Of a stretch of 64,000 nucleotides of DNA, positions 25,800 to 40,400 are shown in pieces. The DNA is from Glossina fuscipes. Its lineage: Eukaryota; Arthropoda; Insecta; Diptera; Glossinidae. The notes beneath the pieces were generated by a model. That model saw only the letters and a list, made by a program, of their open reading frames with translations, searched no databases and was not told the origin of the DNA. A program made the position numbers and the translations under genes. Every line of letters starts with the position of its first letter. The stretch's first letter is position 1. The stretch is from the NCBI RefSeq assembly GCF_014805625.2, contig NW_023998456.1, positions 804,061 through 868,060 on the forward strand, read 5' to 3'.

Positions 25800-28376
25800 G
25801 GGGTATTTTTACATGGCATTATGCTTTATCCAAAGTATTGTTCGTCACTAGTTTCTATGTTTTTTCTTCGTTATCGTCAGTATATGAATTCCGCAACGAA
25901 ATTTTTTTTTCGAGGCATTAAAATGCCAAAAGATCAATTTATCACACGTTTCGGCATGTTGCGTAACAACTTTAGTGCTTGCTTCGTTCCATTTGCAAAA
26001 TTTCTAAGAAACTACACGCTGTTCTAATCTGGCATTAGAATAATGCAGTTAACCAATCAGTTACAATTTGTCGCAAAATCTTTTTTCTCTTCCTCTTTAG
26101 AGCAGCTTTTGGTATGTGATAAACCGACCTTCAATATCTATGAGATTCAATTTGTGCAATACGTGAGATCTCTCTGTTTTCGAGTCGTTGAAATCCTATT
26201 CTATAAGACTTTTTTTGGGTTGATTAGAGTCGCAACTATTTTGGAAAAGGTGTTGGGATTGTCATCGAGAAGATTGATCGTAGACTTTTGGTTCTTTTAC
26301 TGTGATTTTTATAATTCAGAAGGTCATCTCAAAGTGTGTGGGCGGCATAATTAGTGAATCTTTTACATGCCAACATACGTTGACTATATTTTGATTTAAA
26401 AAAGGTAGAATAAAAATATTTATTATTCTTCTGTGTTTGAACTAAACATAGTAGGTATGGGAAGGAAGACCGTATAAAACAGGGCCGAATTCGCACCAAC
26501 TTTTATCGAAGCGAATGTTTAAAAAATTGGAACAATGGACAGGTGAAGACGACTGAAAACGGCCCAGCCCATCGACACACCATTTTATAAATGGCTTACA
26601 TACTTGAAAGGAAAATATCTCCAAAAACCCGAATGATGTGAATGATTGGACGATAACTTCTGGTTCAAAACGCAAAAGCATGGCGGTTTATTTTAACTTC
26701 CGCAATATCAGATGTAGAGCGCCTCTGTTCTTTCCTTTGGTTAATTGAAAGCTGAAACTACTCACATATCTCTCTTTACTTACATACGCTCCTGATATAA
26801 AATTTGAAAGTGGATGCGATCCATTCGGGAAGCGGTTAAAATGAAAATGAAACCGACAAAAGTTCTAATGGTTAATGATTATTTATTTTTAAAATCGGGC
26901 CACGTAACAATCGCGTTGAGATCTTGATCTTAGGCTGACTTTAATTAAAATGTCCGAAGTGCAGGAAAATATTGAAATTACTCTCTTTACGAACGTATGG
27001 CAGGCTGTAAATTTGTGAAAGAATGAAATTTCTCGTACACATTTCTTCAAGTCCCCTATTTATAATTTAATATTTATCTGTTTCTGTTCTCTTTATAATT
27101 TCAGGCATAAGAATCTCATTACCATACGAAGAGGAAGAGGTGCCAGAGGAGCTACCGGTAAGTATTTGCTTTGTGTTGACAACCCGCAATTACTAAAATT
27201 GAATATTAGCCATATCACGAAAATTATACAACGTATATATATTGGATTCGGGGCCAAGTTCTACCGCATAAAAAATAAAACATTTGAGTTTGAAGATATT
27301 TGATGCGTTCATCAACAGTACAACAGTGGTATATGTCGGTTACTTTCCCACATGGGCCATAGCATTATTTCTTAAGGCCACTATCTTCGTGGGCGCTGAA
27401 ATTCTCTGTATTAAATTTGGCAAATCATCTGATCCGAATATTTACAACTTCATTTCCCAACGTGTCATATAAGTTCTTACTATTGACGCGTTGGGTCGTT
27501 TCTGAGACTCATGTAGCATCCAAATGCACATAAAATTAAGCGCACTTTATTCACTCTGCTTTTCGCAACTAACCGATATAGGATATGAAAAGTAGTCCAC
27601 TTACATCCCACGCGTAATAACAAGAGCTCACATAATGCATTCTGCATGTTTGTCTTTATCTGAGAAGTAAAATTCCCAGTAGGTAATGCAATAAGGCAGA
27701 ACTTATCCGCTAACCTATTAATAAAGTCTTCGATGAAACTCGAAGATGGTTACCAGAAACTCAGATCATAATGAATAAGAAGAGAATTGTAGTTTCCTAC
27801 ATACGCACAAGGTTTTAAAAATTACAAAAAAATAACCTTCACACGAGAAAAATGACGATGCGTCTTCAGACGTATCTTCGATATATAATACAAAGACTTA
27901 CTTACAATCTGCAATACATAGATAATTAAAACTCAATAAAAATTATATTAAGGGCTGTCTGAAAAATGAGTTTAAAAAAATGTACTGATCGATCGCCTGG
28001 TACGCCCATATTTCAACATTTTCGTGTATTGGCTTGAACGCGTTGGCATCACCAATAGAACGCAAAACCTTTTTAACCGTAGTTATTCCTTGTTTAGGGC
28101 CTTTTGATATCTTTTTCAAACTGCATTGGAAATCTTCAGAATAACTAGTAACCAATCAAACCGTAATCACATCAGAAAACGCAGTCCATCCCCTATCCTT
28201 TTTTCTCCTCGCATTTTTTCCTAACCGCCACCGTGAAACCTTAAAAAATGAGAAATGTCTTATAACACTAAGGAAATGAACGGCAGTCTGCTTTAAACTA
28301 AATGTCGAGAGCCCTCCATTAGCTTAAATTACTTTCCACTCAAGTAAGTGCTATAATGATAGATAGATAGAGAGAA

Positions 28377-28421
<45 letters not shown>

Positions 28422-31400
28422 AATATGTTCATGCCAGATATTCTGATTAAAAAGCGAACAAGTTAAAAGTGCCACGCTAATTGAAAAGTTCATGGAGCGG
28501 AGATGACAAACACGTACGAGAAAATATTGCGATTGAGAGGGAAAGCGGTTTAAAGAAGTTCCTTCAAGTCGGATATAGCACAAGCACTTCTAATAGCAGG
28601 TCGAAAGTTTTGATACGTCAGGATGCCATTTTTTCTCAAACGATTTGCTCTTTTCTTTTTAATTAAAAAAATTCACATTAAATTGAGATTCCATTGGGTT
28701 TCGTTGAAATTAACAAGAGGTCGCAATCGTTAATTACCAACAGCCACCTGGCCAGAATATTTTCGAAACAGATTGGGAGACTTGGTTACCATCATCCTTC
28801 AGCCTCATCAACGGATACAGTCCGCAACGAAAACAAAGCTTTCTTAATAGAAAGCTCCATTTATGATATCAGTCACCTTCTTCCGCATGTCGAGAAAGAC
28901 ATAGTCGCAAACGTGCATGCAATAAAGAGTACAACAACAATAGTGAACGAGATCATATCGAGAATTTAGAATATGCATTTAAAAAAGCTCGATGAAGAAT
29001 TGCTTTTAAGGATGATTCCATAGAAACGTATGCAAAGTGATTTAAGAATTCATGAAAGAACAATCTCAAGAAATTAAAACGTAAAATATTAAATGAAGTC
29101 AAAACTACACTGCTACCCCTTTGTTGACGCTTAAAAAAAAATTACAAATAATTTAACGAAGTGCTTTCATTTCCTTAAAAGAATAATTTCTTTCTGTTTC
29201 TTATTTCTTATAGCAAGCGAGAGCGCGCGCGACGAGAGTCTGGGATTTATTGTTTTTTTTTTTTTTTTTTTTTTTTTCTTTAACCTATGAAAGTTTGAAC
29301 AGTTAATGACAAAATTTCTGCCAACGTTATTGATATTTACTTAATTTGTGTTGTAATTTTCCTAAACTTACGCAGCCACAATAAAACACCATAACATCTC
29401 GCTCTTATTTGGCGATACTGTCAGCAGTCTTCTAATATCGATAACGAGCACGACATCTCATTAACATTTTGAATAGACCAAGGGGTCTATTAGATTTGCC
29501 AAATGAATAGAAATCATAGTAATATGCATAGAGGACGGGTCGCGGAAACGGGTCTTCCTGTTCGTCTAGGTGCTCGCTACCATTTCAATTGCAACTGTAG
29601 TTACAATGCTTTAAGTTTGTCTACAAAAACAAACTTGCAATGAAATTTTTGCTTGTCGCTCCTTTTGGCCGATTTTGAAAACCAGCTTAATCCATTAAGA
29701 TTCACACCTATATAAAAGAACAATAATTTAGTGTCTACGTTATCTTAAAAATTAATTTTTAAATTTTTTAAATTTGTCTGTGGCAGCTACGCTGTCGTCC
29801 CTCTAATTTTATCCACAAAAACAAACTTGTGCTTATTATTTTTTAATGCTCTTTTTAAGTTAAATTCAAAAATCAGCTAAATGCCAGACGATTTGACCAT
29901 GTCCAGTCTGTCTGTCCTTCTCGCCGTTTGACTGTGAAGTGCTTTTTGAATTGGAAAAACTGAGATGAAAAGGTAAAATCAAAAAAGCTATTGATCTAAA
30001 TCGGAATAAAATATGTAGCCCATGACTCATCGAAGAATCAGTCGAAACAAGTAAAAGCACCGTACCACGGCCCACTACGTTTATGAAACGATAGATTAAA
30101 TTGAGGCTTTATTTGAGAAAGTCATCCAATCCTAAACATGTTTAATAGCGTTCGTCTTTGCACCAAAATATGTTGATGTACCAACCTTCACTAAAATATC
30201 TGGAAATTGCGATCTGTAGGTTGAACACAAGACGAACAGGTGGACGGGCCAACAGACAGGCTTAGCGTACAAGCTTAGATCAATTCAGGAAATGGTTCTG
30301 AAGGTGATTCTAACTCCGGCACATGCCGGTATAGACAAATTTCCCGATCATGACAGACGGACAGACAACCTCAAATCGATTCAGAAAGCGACTTTGAATC
30401 GATCGGTATAATAAAAGCTGGATGTATCTGAACTCCTTCTCGGTGTAGCATACATCCACACGAATTTAATATACCCTTGTACCACAATACACACGCGGAC
30501 ATCAGCCGGGGGGACGGACGGACAAGCTTGGAACGATCTCATATGTGAGATAAGAGAAACGCCGAAACTAAGTAATTGTTTTTATATTTTTGTTTAAGTA
30601 ACGCAACATTAATTGCATGCAAGCATTCATCTTTTTTGAAAGAGGTACTAAAACACCGACCAAAAGAGAATACATATGTAACGTTATAATTTTTTCGCCC
30701 TTAAAGATGTTGCCTCCGTTTTGTCACTGACTGTATATTCTTGCCTATGTATGTTAAAGGTATGAAAAAAGATAATTTGCCTTATCGTTATCGAAACGGT
30801 GAAAAGGGAAACAGAAAACAAAATATCGTTTAATATAATAAAATACGAAATAAAGCTCTCCCTCATTTAATATTAAGGCTATTATCGTCGTCACGAAAAC
30901 TATTGGCAATAGAAGGAGAACGCAATCAATTTAAATATATGCATAGATTATCTAGTGTAAAAATCAAAAAAAAAAAAAATCAAAAAATTAAGTGATAAAA
31001 AAAAAAACAAAAAAACACAAATTAAATCAAATTGTTTAGAAATTAAACATACTTTCGTAGGGGTGTAATATTCAAAATTATTAAAGAACTTTAAAAGAAT
31101 GCACTTATATTGCATTACTATATTTGTAAAAAAGTATACAGTCATGCATGCAACAGTGCCGGAATATTAAGTTTAATTTAAATAAATTTAAACAATTATG
31201 TTCAATTCAAATAATTAATTGATCATTTACGCAAAATTAAACCTGGCATATATCTTGCGCCAACAAGTCAATACGTAATTGTGCGGTAATCGCGACCGAA
31301 ACTTTCGATTTAAGTGTAAAAACGATGCGCAATTGTTTTACAAAGATCGCGAACATCTTTCGCAAATCGCCCCTACAGAACCAACTTATACATGAAAATT

Positions 31401-34400
31401 TGTATGAGGAATGTTTACAACTGGATCATTGCGAAGGTGATACAAAAGAGGGCAAATTAAAGGTGACACGATCACAATTAACAATTGTCAATGGGCCCGA
31501 TGGCTCAACGAGTACATCTGATAAGCTGGCACATGGCGATAATAACGAAAATGATAAAACAACAAACACAATGTCACATCGCAAGATAAGCAACGAGAAG
31601 GTTGATAACAAATTATATGCTATTCAAACTTCAATACAAACGACACCAAGTCTGCTCAATGAAAAAGATAAGCAACATTGTTTTCGTACTAAAAGTCAGC
31701 ATAAAAAAATCCGATCAAAAAATATTAGAATAGAATCTAACTTTGACCACAATCGAGCATTAGTTGGCAAAGAAAATGATAACGAAATAGATGTGAGTGA
31801 AAACTTATTATTACAGAAAAGCATTGAACCTCAAGAGACAAATGTGATTTTAGAAGAACTCGAAACTCATTTGCGAACCATTAATTCCGCAAAAGTTACT
31901 AATATATGCGCGAAGGACTTTGAAAACGGTATGAAAGCTTCCAGTAACGTAACTGCAGAAGACATTGATGACGAGGCGAGAATAGCTGCTGAAGGGACAG
32001 ATTTGGTAACACCGTTGCCAAGAAGCAATCCTCTCAGACACTATGGTTACGCGCGCAGCCTACAACCGGATATTATCGATGCCATACGCAACTTAGACGC
32101 CCATGCTTTGCGCATTAATAATATCAGCTTAGAGGACAAATTGGAATTGTTACGTCGTTATGAACATAAACAAAAATTTACGCGGTTTCCTTGCCACATA
32201 AGTATTAAATCAAATTTAAGTTCCGCTAGTGAAAAACAGGAAAATAATCAAGTAGAGCAACTTAATATGGATTTGCAAAAAAATAATTGTGACGATGTTG
32301 TACTACGGGGAAAACCCGTGTCGCATCGCAAACGCAGTCTGTATGAGCGCCGTCAACCTCGACAGCCAAAATTAAAATTAATTATAAAAAAAGCCGAAGA
32401 TCAAGATCCTTGTCTTAGCAAAATAACGACGGTAAGATTTGTGCAAACAATTTCGATCCATATAAGCAAATATTTCTGCCATTTTCGAATTCCTTTCATT
32501 GAACATGTCATATACATAACGTGCGGTACAAACCCGGACTAATCGCCCCATGTGTGAGGAGTGATTCCTTTTGTGTGTCATTTGGGACCGTGGGCATGAG
32601 TCTTGACGGCGGGAGCCCACGTTAAGCTTCTAAAGAGCATCCCAGTTCTACGTCCTTGACTGATAAACCTCACTTTATTCAACGACAAAAAAAAAAGATA
32701 AGGGGAGCTCGAAGATAGCGCTTGATCTAGAACCAATTATTCCATTACGATCGAATCTGCTATATTATTATTATTATATTATACCTACCACCGTTATCCT
32801 AAAAAGAACAAAAAAAAAAAAAAAAAATTAAAAGAATTAAATTTTGATACTCTACAATACGGAGTGAGTGCGATCGACTCTTTCTTTTTTCAAAATAAAA
32901 GTTTCTGTCGGATAGGCAGCGTTGTGAGCGTTGTAGCCGCGTCCTTGGAAAAGTTTGGCTCACTTCCAAATTCTCTTGCAAATTTGTAGGCGATATCTTC
33001 ATTTTCGCTAACGGAAGAACGTTTGCTAGAAATACTATACAGTCGCGTAAATAGACAAATGGACAGACGAACGGACAGACATGTCTACGTGCTTTCCAAA
33101 TTTGAAACTAGCCAAGAATTTATTATTTACTTGATGTGGGTTTTGAAGCATGTTCCTGCAGATATAAAATTATTGGAAGGAAAACTAAATTTTGATACAC
33201 TATAATATTGGGTAGGCGTGGTCAATTTTTTTCCATTTTTGAACTGGTACTACGTTCAAATTTTTGTACATTTATCTGCTGAAGTTTATAAGTAATGAGT
33301 AGAAACCCAATTCTTTTTTATTTCTTTTGAAAGACAAAGGTGTTCCCATTTTACGTGATTCTGTAGGCGTGTCTTTCGGACATTTTCTCTTGGCCCATTG
33401 TCAGTACTAATGTGCGTACAGCGACTTCCAACTAGAAAAATATTTACAACAGACATTACACAGACGGACAGATGAGCGTATTTAAATCGGCTTAGAATTG
33501 AATGCTGACCAAGAGTATATATACTTTGTGGGGTTTCGGATGCGGGGTTGATGATAGTGTTGCAAACATTTTGGCAAAACGGATATATCCCTCATCTCTC
33601 GGGGATAGATGTATCAAGCAGATCATCGTATTCAACTTAAGCTGGAATCGATACAAAAATTAAAACAATACTCGAGGCATTGGACCGAAAAATTGTTTAC
33701 TTGAACTTTCATCTCTTATGTTTATAGAATTTCTTTCAACATTATAACTTGACCTTTGCTAAGATACTAAAACTCTATGATAAATTGCCTCTGGTATTTA
33801 GTTACGTAAATAGTAAGAGTAGGTCTCATTAGTCGTCATTTTCGTTGATTTGTTTTGTCTCAATCTAAATTTTTTAACTCATTGCCTACATATGAAGAAA
33901 TGCGAGCTGTTCCAAATTTTTGCAAGTGCCATCGATAACACGAAAAAAGTGTGCCAATGTAATATGAGGTATTTTAAGTGTTTCACACAATGATGACCAA
34001 AACTAAGCCAAATACAGGCCAGAATTTTATACACGCTATAAAGAAATATTAAATGCTTGAATAAAAATATCATTATCAAAAATTTGCGTTTATATTTTCG
34101 ATTTCAAATTGTTCCCGACTATCCTTGACTCTGTTCACTCTTTCGCATGCCCAACCGAGAGTGAACGTGGACAAGATTTCTGTAGATATCCACATTATAG
34201 GATCCCATAAACATAGCATTTTCTTCATTGGCTTATGTTTTTCAAATGGAACTCATCGCCTTCATTTTTTCCTCAGTATGTCTGCTTGCCAGTCTGTCTG
34301 CATGTCTATCTAGCTGCGTGCATGCTTATCGAACGTTTAGTTGTCTGTCTATGTGTCTTCTCTTCTCTTGAACACACTATTTAACAACTACATCAGTTCG

Positions 34401-37400
34401 GGAGAGGGTCACTGATCGTGATGATAATCCTACGTCTCCCTTCCTTGAATGAGATTAAGAGTTCGAGTTACGAACTACTGCTCATGTTATCGCAGGGAAT
34501 ATTATTATATTATAAGGGTAGGAATCTTCAGGAATTTGAATGGCTAGGCAAATCCTGTGTCTGTCTGTTCTTTTGGTAGACTACCCATTTTCTGTCAATT
34601 GTTTAAATGCTAACGGCCATAAAAGGAAACATAGACAGATCAAACGTGCCATGCAAGTCAAACTTCGGTCATAGATCGAGTTTAAGCATTTTCCAACAAG
34701 TTCGCTCACAACTCATCCCGCAAAAAACCAATTGTAACAGACATTGATGTAAATGTTCACTATAACGCAAGTAATATCTTAGGCCCAGCAAAAAGGACCG
34801 AGGGAAAATACCATAACTCGCAGAACCACATTTAACAAAATATTTGATCATTTTAATTGGTTGAAGCCAACTTAAGGCAAATATAACCTTATTGGTTTAG
34901 GACAAGTCAATTTGTCTCTATATATAATATTAATGACAGATAACAATCAAATCGCGTTTGTTGTTGTAAATAAAGTGAAAAATTAAATTTGCCAAATAGT
35001 TTTCTATAAAAAGAAAAAACACTATTTCGAAAGATGGACGCCACGGTGAAACGACCGCATGTCTTCCAAGGCGATTTACGCAAGCGCCCGTTTTCTGATA
35101 AAGCCATAAGAGCAGTAGCGCTGCTTAGACTGGCGCAAACGGGGCAAAAGTATGCTTATTCTATTTCACTTGTTAGCGAACATTGGAATGTGAAGCCGAG
35201 CACATTGCTGCTAAGAAAATACCTCTGTAATTGCATTTTTATAGTAACTTATTTTTTGGGGAAACTCGCTAAAATCCTTTAGAACTGACATTTTCTGGCC
35301 GCCACAAATATTCCAATAAACAATTTTTCGTTTTTCGCCATCTCATCCAAAACCGTATTCTTTCACTAGATGAGTAGATAGGAATCGCGACTACCCAGTC
35401 AGCGCTCACGGATCCAAATACAGCGTAGATTCGGTAGAGCATAAACTGGGTCGTAGTTGAAGTTAGTGTGCAGTCGGTGAAAGCATAACGTTCACCAGGC
35501 ACGCGCCTAAAAGGCCGCGGCCAGCTGTTGTGCAGAGGGCTGTTCATTTTCGTTCCGGCATTAATCGAATTTTCTTTGGTTTTAATTGCAGGAAGCAGTG
35601 TATCTTTTACCAACTGTTGTGGCACCAAAGCTAGCACTTAAGGTAAATTTGGCGTCTGTAAACACTTTACACTGAAAGCAATTGCTAAATTCACTAAGTG
35701 TAAATAATCTTAGTATATTCTCGTTTTTCTCTTTATCAGGGTTTGCTAGTCTTCTCTAAGGAAGATAAAATTTTTCATTTGGTGCAACAAGCTTGCAATA
35801 GACGAGAAGTTGACATTTCAATTGCTCGAACACTGGAGGCCACCACAGAAAAGTTAACTACTGGACCGGATATATACCACTTAATAGTGATTGATGGACG
35901 TTATCCGAATTTTTTAGACGCTGCAGAAATTGCAAAGTAAGTATCAGTGTGAGTATGAAGAAGCGAAAAATTATATTCTACTTAAGATGGATCTTATATC
36001 TTACATCGCTTTCTGTTTTAAAAAATTGATTCTACTGCTAGATTTTTACAATCTACATTACTTCATGTATAAGCCTATATTAGGTGTGGGCGGATGTATG
36101 CAACATCTAAGAAGAACTTGAGATAGGCCCATCTTTTATCATATTAATCGATTCAGAATCACTTTCTATTTTGATTTAAGCGTGAAGGACAGTCTTGGTT
36201 TCTTGTGTTCAATCTACAACCCACAAATTGTGAGATATTTCAATGAGATTTGGTGGACCGACATGTTTTGGCTCAAGAATCAACGCCATTGAATATGGTG
36301 ATCGGGTCGCTTTTTCGACTACTTCCCTTATAATGACCTATTTTGGAAAGTCGATATACAAATAATTATAGATTGGTCTAGTGGATTTAATAGTGTATCG
36401 TGATCCAAGAGAACTAAGAAGCTATTCGCGTAGATTAATCTGAATCATTCGAAATAAGTGATCCTCAAGAGCGCAGCTGCCTTGAACGGCATATCGTTTA
36501 AACAAATAAAGAATTGTTCACCGATTTATCATTTTTTTTCGGCGCACACTCATTGGGAAATTTTACTGCCCACAATTTGAGACTAAGCGCGTCAAAGCCA
36601 TGCAATCAAAACGTCAAATGATATGAAATTTAAGACCAAGAAAACTAATTCCCGATCTACATTTAAATCTTGCAGCACTTGGCGTATGGTATTCTCCATA
36701 TTAATAATCGGGGAAGACATTTTTGATATTTCAAACTATTTTCGAATTTGTTTCTTTTGTCAGCTTTGCGTTGAAAAATGCATTAAAGCACATTTCAAAC
36801 TTAAGTTGAGCCAAGTTTTAACGTTTTATCTTGCTTTGAAATGTTCACTCTTCTAAATTATACACGACAAGAAAATACGTCGAATCCTTCGCTGAAGAAC
36901 TTGCACGTTAAGTACATTGTCCGTAAGTATTTCTAAGTATTACGAGTAAAAATGACACAATTATACGCACCTCAAGGTCTACCGCATAATCGAATCGCGA
37001 CTACGACGTCGGTGCTCCCGGGTCTAAACCGTAGCTGTAGTGAACAATTACTTGGCAATTGGACGCACACCCATTGCCATGGTCATTCTCTAACTAGAGA
37101 GATACTTTTTCGATTTCGCGACTTCTTTTTGATCATCATCGTCTCACACACATGGCGTACATACCCTTAGTGCTTGAACACATCTAAAAAACAAAACACT
37201 GTAGCGAGCATATATTATATAAATATAAATTAAATTTTGAACACATCTACCATGAATGTAAAAGCTTATTAGAAATATATCTGTATTTAATTTCTTCCGC
37301 ATCCGTCGACCAAACGATTAAGTTATTGTGGAAATGAGGTCTGCTTTCTATTCATTAAGAAAGCGTCTTAAGGTCTTAAGGCTTTTTTCATTATTTTCCT

Positions 37401-40400
37401 ATTTTTATTTGCCTGAAAATTTTATAGAATAATTAAGTTTCCTTGATGGCGGCAAGTCTGCACAAATTTTACTTAAACAGGATTTAATTTACTTCTGCTT
37501 ATTTAAGACTACATTTTTACATTTTCAGAGCTATACGTTTAACGGAAGGTTACAATTGCGCAACAATAGTGGCTTTAGTCAAAAGAAGGTGAGATAATGC
37601 AAACAATTAATTGTCAAAAATATTTTTGATAAAAAGATGGTGACGTCGGAAAAACTTCTGCTGCATTCAAGTTCATCGCTCCAATAGGACCAAATTTATT
37701 TTTAAAAAGAAGCGCGGAGTGAGGAATGGCTCAGTGTATCAAGAACGAATAATTACAACATTTCTTGATACACTGTAAACAAAGAAAAGAATACGAAAGT
37801 AGTCATCGAGTGCTTCTCATGTGTTTAGATAGGCAGTATTGCTGTATGTTATCCGAAAAAAAAAAATTGTCACTGTGTGGCAAGTAGCGCAGAGTAAATC
37901 TAAAAGTAGAACAAAGGAAAAATTCAGATTAAGCCTTCGCCTATAATTTGTCTAAGAGATAAAGCTGACACCACCACCATTTTCATTTCTCATAAGATTC
38001 CTTTAATTGCATTCATAAATATTCTGCAGCCAAAGTGTGATCGTCGGTAGAAGTGTTTCATTAAGACTTTAGTGGCAACTGTAAAAATGATAACGACACG
38101 TTCAATTAATTGCATATGTTGTTAAACGTGTGCTATTAGAGCTTGATATGTCTCAATTGTTTGCCGATATATATCGCAACAAGTTTACGAGAACTCTATA
38201 AAACTGACAATCAATCTTCGAGCAAACGAAACCGCGAAGTGCCCCGTAGACGCACGCTACTGATTCAAAACAAAGAAAGTAAGAAAATTATGTTCGACTA
38301 TGAGCGATTCTTTAAGACCCACCGTCCTTATCATAAAATAGACCTAAAAAAACGAAAAAACTAGATTTTCTTACTCTATAGTATTATATGGGCGTGTGAC
38401 TGATTATTTTCAAATTTGCATAATATAAGCGGGAATTTTTGCCTGGTGCCTATCACAGCTTAAAAGCAATGAGCCAAACATCCAGAAAGCAGGGGTTTCT
38501 TCGCACTTTACACTGCACTGGATTCGGATCCTTTTGCAATATCAAACTGCACGCATGAACATCCAATTTCCAACTTTTGGTAAATTTAAAACTGATAGTC
38601 GCATATTTGCGTCCAGACGAATGTTTCCGAAAGACATTGATTAGATGATCAGACGGGCAGACGCACACACGGACCGACGGACATGATCAAGTATATATAT
38701 ACGAAGTGGGGTCTTTAAAGCCTGGAAAATATTTTATGTAATGGATATACAAGTAAGAAAATTATATTTGGCTAAGATCGAATCGAAATCTTAAGGAAAA
38801 AAGCGAAACCGTCGATTTCTGGACTGTGCAATAAAAAAGTTGACATAATCATTTTGGCGTTAAGCAAAGACTGCAAACAGCCCCGATTTATAGATGGGCA
38901 TTCTTACCAAAAGCAGATTCGGTCCGCGAGCTATTTCCAGCAAGTTATACAATTCGAGCCCCATTCTCTTATGTATCGATCTGATGCAAAATTCAAAAGT
39001 TCAGTCACGTTGTCGCCATAGTCGGTTCAATCGATTTGACCTGATGCCTGCATAAGTAAGACCTTACTATTATCCTACGTTCATTACGCATTTTATATTC
39101 AAAAAGTATACTAAAAGTTTATTCATTTCTTTGATAGCTATTTAAGACTTGGATGATTGAATGCATTTTTTTTTTTTTTAAATTTGCAATGAAATCCGCC
39201 ATTTGCTAATAGACAATAAATTACTTTTCGTTTTGTGCAGTTTCTTTGAGAGTGACGCTACGATGACTGCATTTTTAGATGCTGGCGTTAATACAGTAAG
39301 TAAATGAAGGCTAAACAAATTCTAAGAAATTTCTTCTTCAACACTATTCAATTTTTTTCTTTACATTTTAGTGTATTGTTGAATGTTATCATTTGCCGTA
39401 CTTAAATATGGAACTGAAGCAAATCATTAGCACTACAGTTAAACATTACAGTATCATATCGACTCAGGAGGTAAGTGTAATAGAAAATTTTGGCCGAACA
39501 AGTAAGAACGTTAAGTCGAGCAAGACTTACCTTTTATGAGAACGCTCAAACCTCAAGTGCGGTAGAGATTTCTTTGGTCGTAGCTATAGTGAGTGATCAG
39601 TCGATAAAGGTGTTAACACTTATCGATAGGACACTCATCCAGTAGACTGCGGCCACCCTCCCATTTCTTTCTCATCCCTGTTTCATGCCCCTTCCTGACA
39701 GTGACCGTGTTACGCGAATAGGGGAGATCTTCTGACTGATTCACGATATTAAAAGAAAATATAGGGGAAATGGACCGAACAATGCAGCGTTCTAGACCAA
39801 ATTTAGCAAACTTCTTAAAAATCCTTTTTGCCAAAGAATTTATTTTTCAAGTAACTTCATTGTAAAATACGAAAAATTAGACTTATTGCCATATAAAGTT
39901 TTACTTTCTTGAAAAGACTGGCATGGGAAAGCCTCAGAAAAATATAGGTTATGTCGCTCATCATTAACAAAAATCGAACTTCGTTGCCATAAAAAGGGTT
40001 ATTTTTGTAGAAGCATGTGTATGGCAGAAGATGAAAAACGATCCAATTCCATTCCACATTTCCGCTTTTATTTCGTATATTAAAACAAAATTGATTTTTA
40101 CTGATTATTGTTGAGAAATATTATCTGAGAATTACATATTTTCTTAACATGATTTTTCAATAAAACAATCTTTACGATGAGTGGTTGAAGAAGCGACCTG
40201 ATTCAATCCGCTGGGCTAAAACATATCAGCGTACCAAAGTCGAACGGGAAAATACATCCCGTGGAGATATTCAATAAATATTTCTGAATCGATTGACATA
40301 GTAAAAGATTAGATTAGTTGATCAAGTCCTGCATATGTTTAGTTTAAGGTATCATGTTGTTTTTTTTTTTTTTATTCTCAATTTCTTGCTACTTTTTATA

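Larger units (their letters stand above)
27158..31324 (+). other. Pde8 intron 4 region up to the alternative exon
   Basis: Holds the GA tract, an unrecognised ORF at 28.7 kb, poly(T), two decayed GTCTGTCT/GACAGACA repeats and a family H copy. The promoter for the alternative first exon should lie just before 31325; I see no clear TATA box there. Confidence 0.55.
32432..35591 (+). other. Intron following the alternative Pde8 exon
   Basis: Starts gtaaga. Two INE-1-like pieces at 32.8-33.6 kb, the open frame at 35.03 kb and a SINE B copy just before exon 5. Confidence 0.6.

Noticed and set aside
35269..35637. 122-codon minus-strand frame
   Set aside because: Antisense to a SINE and to Pde8 exon 5; no resemblance to a family.
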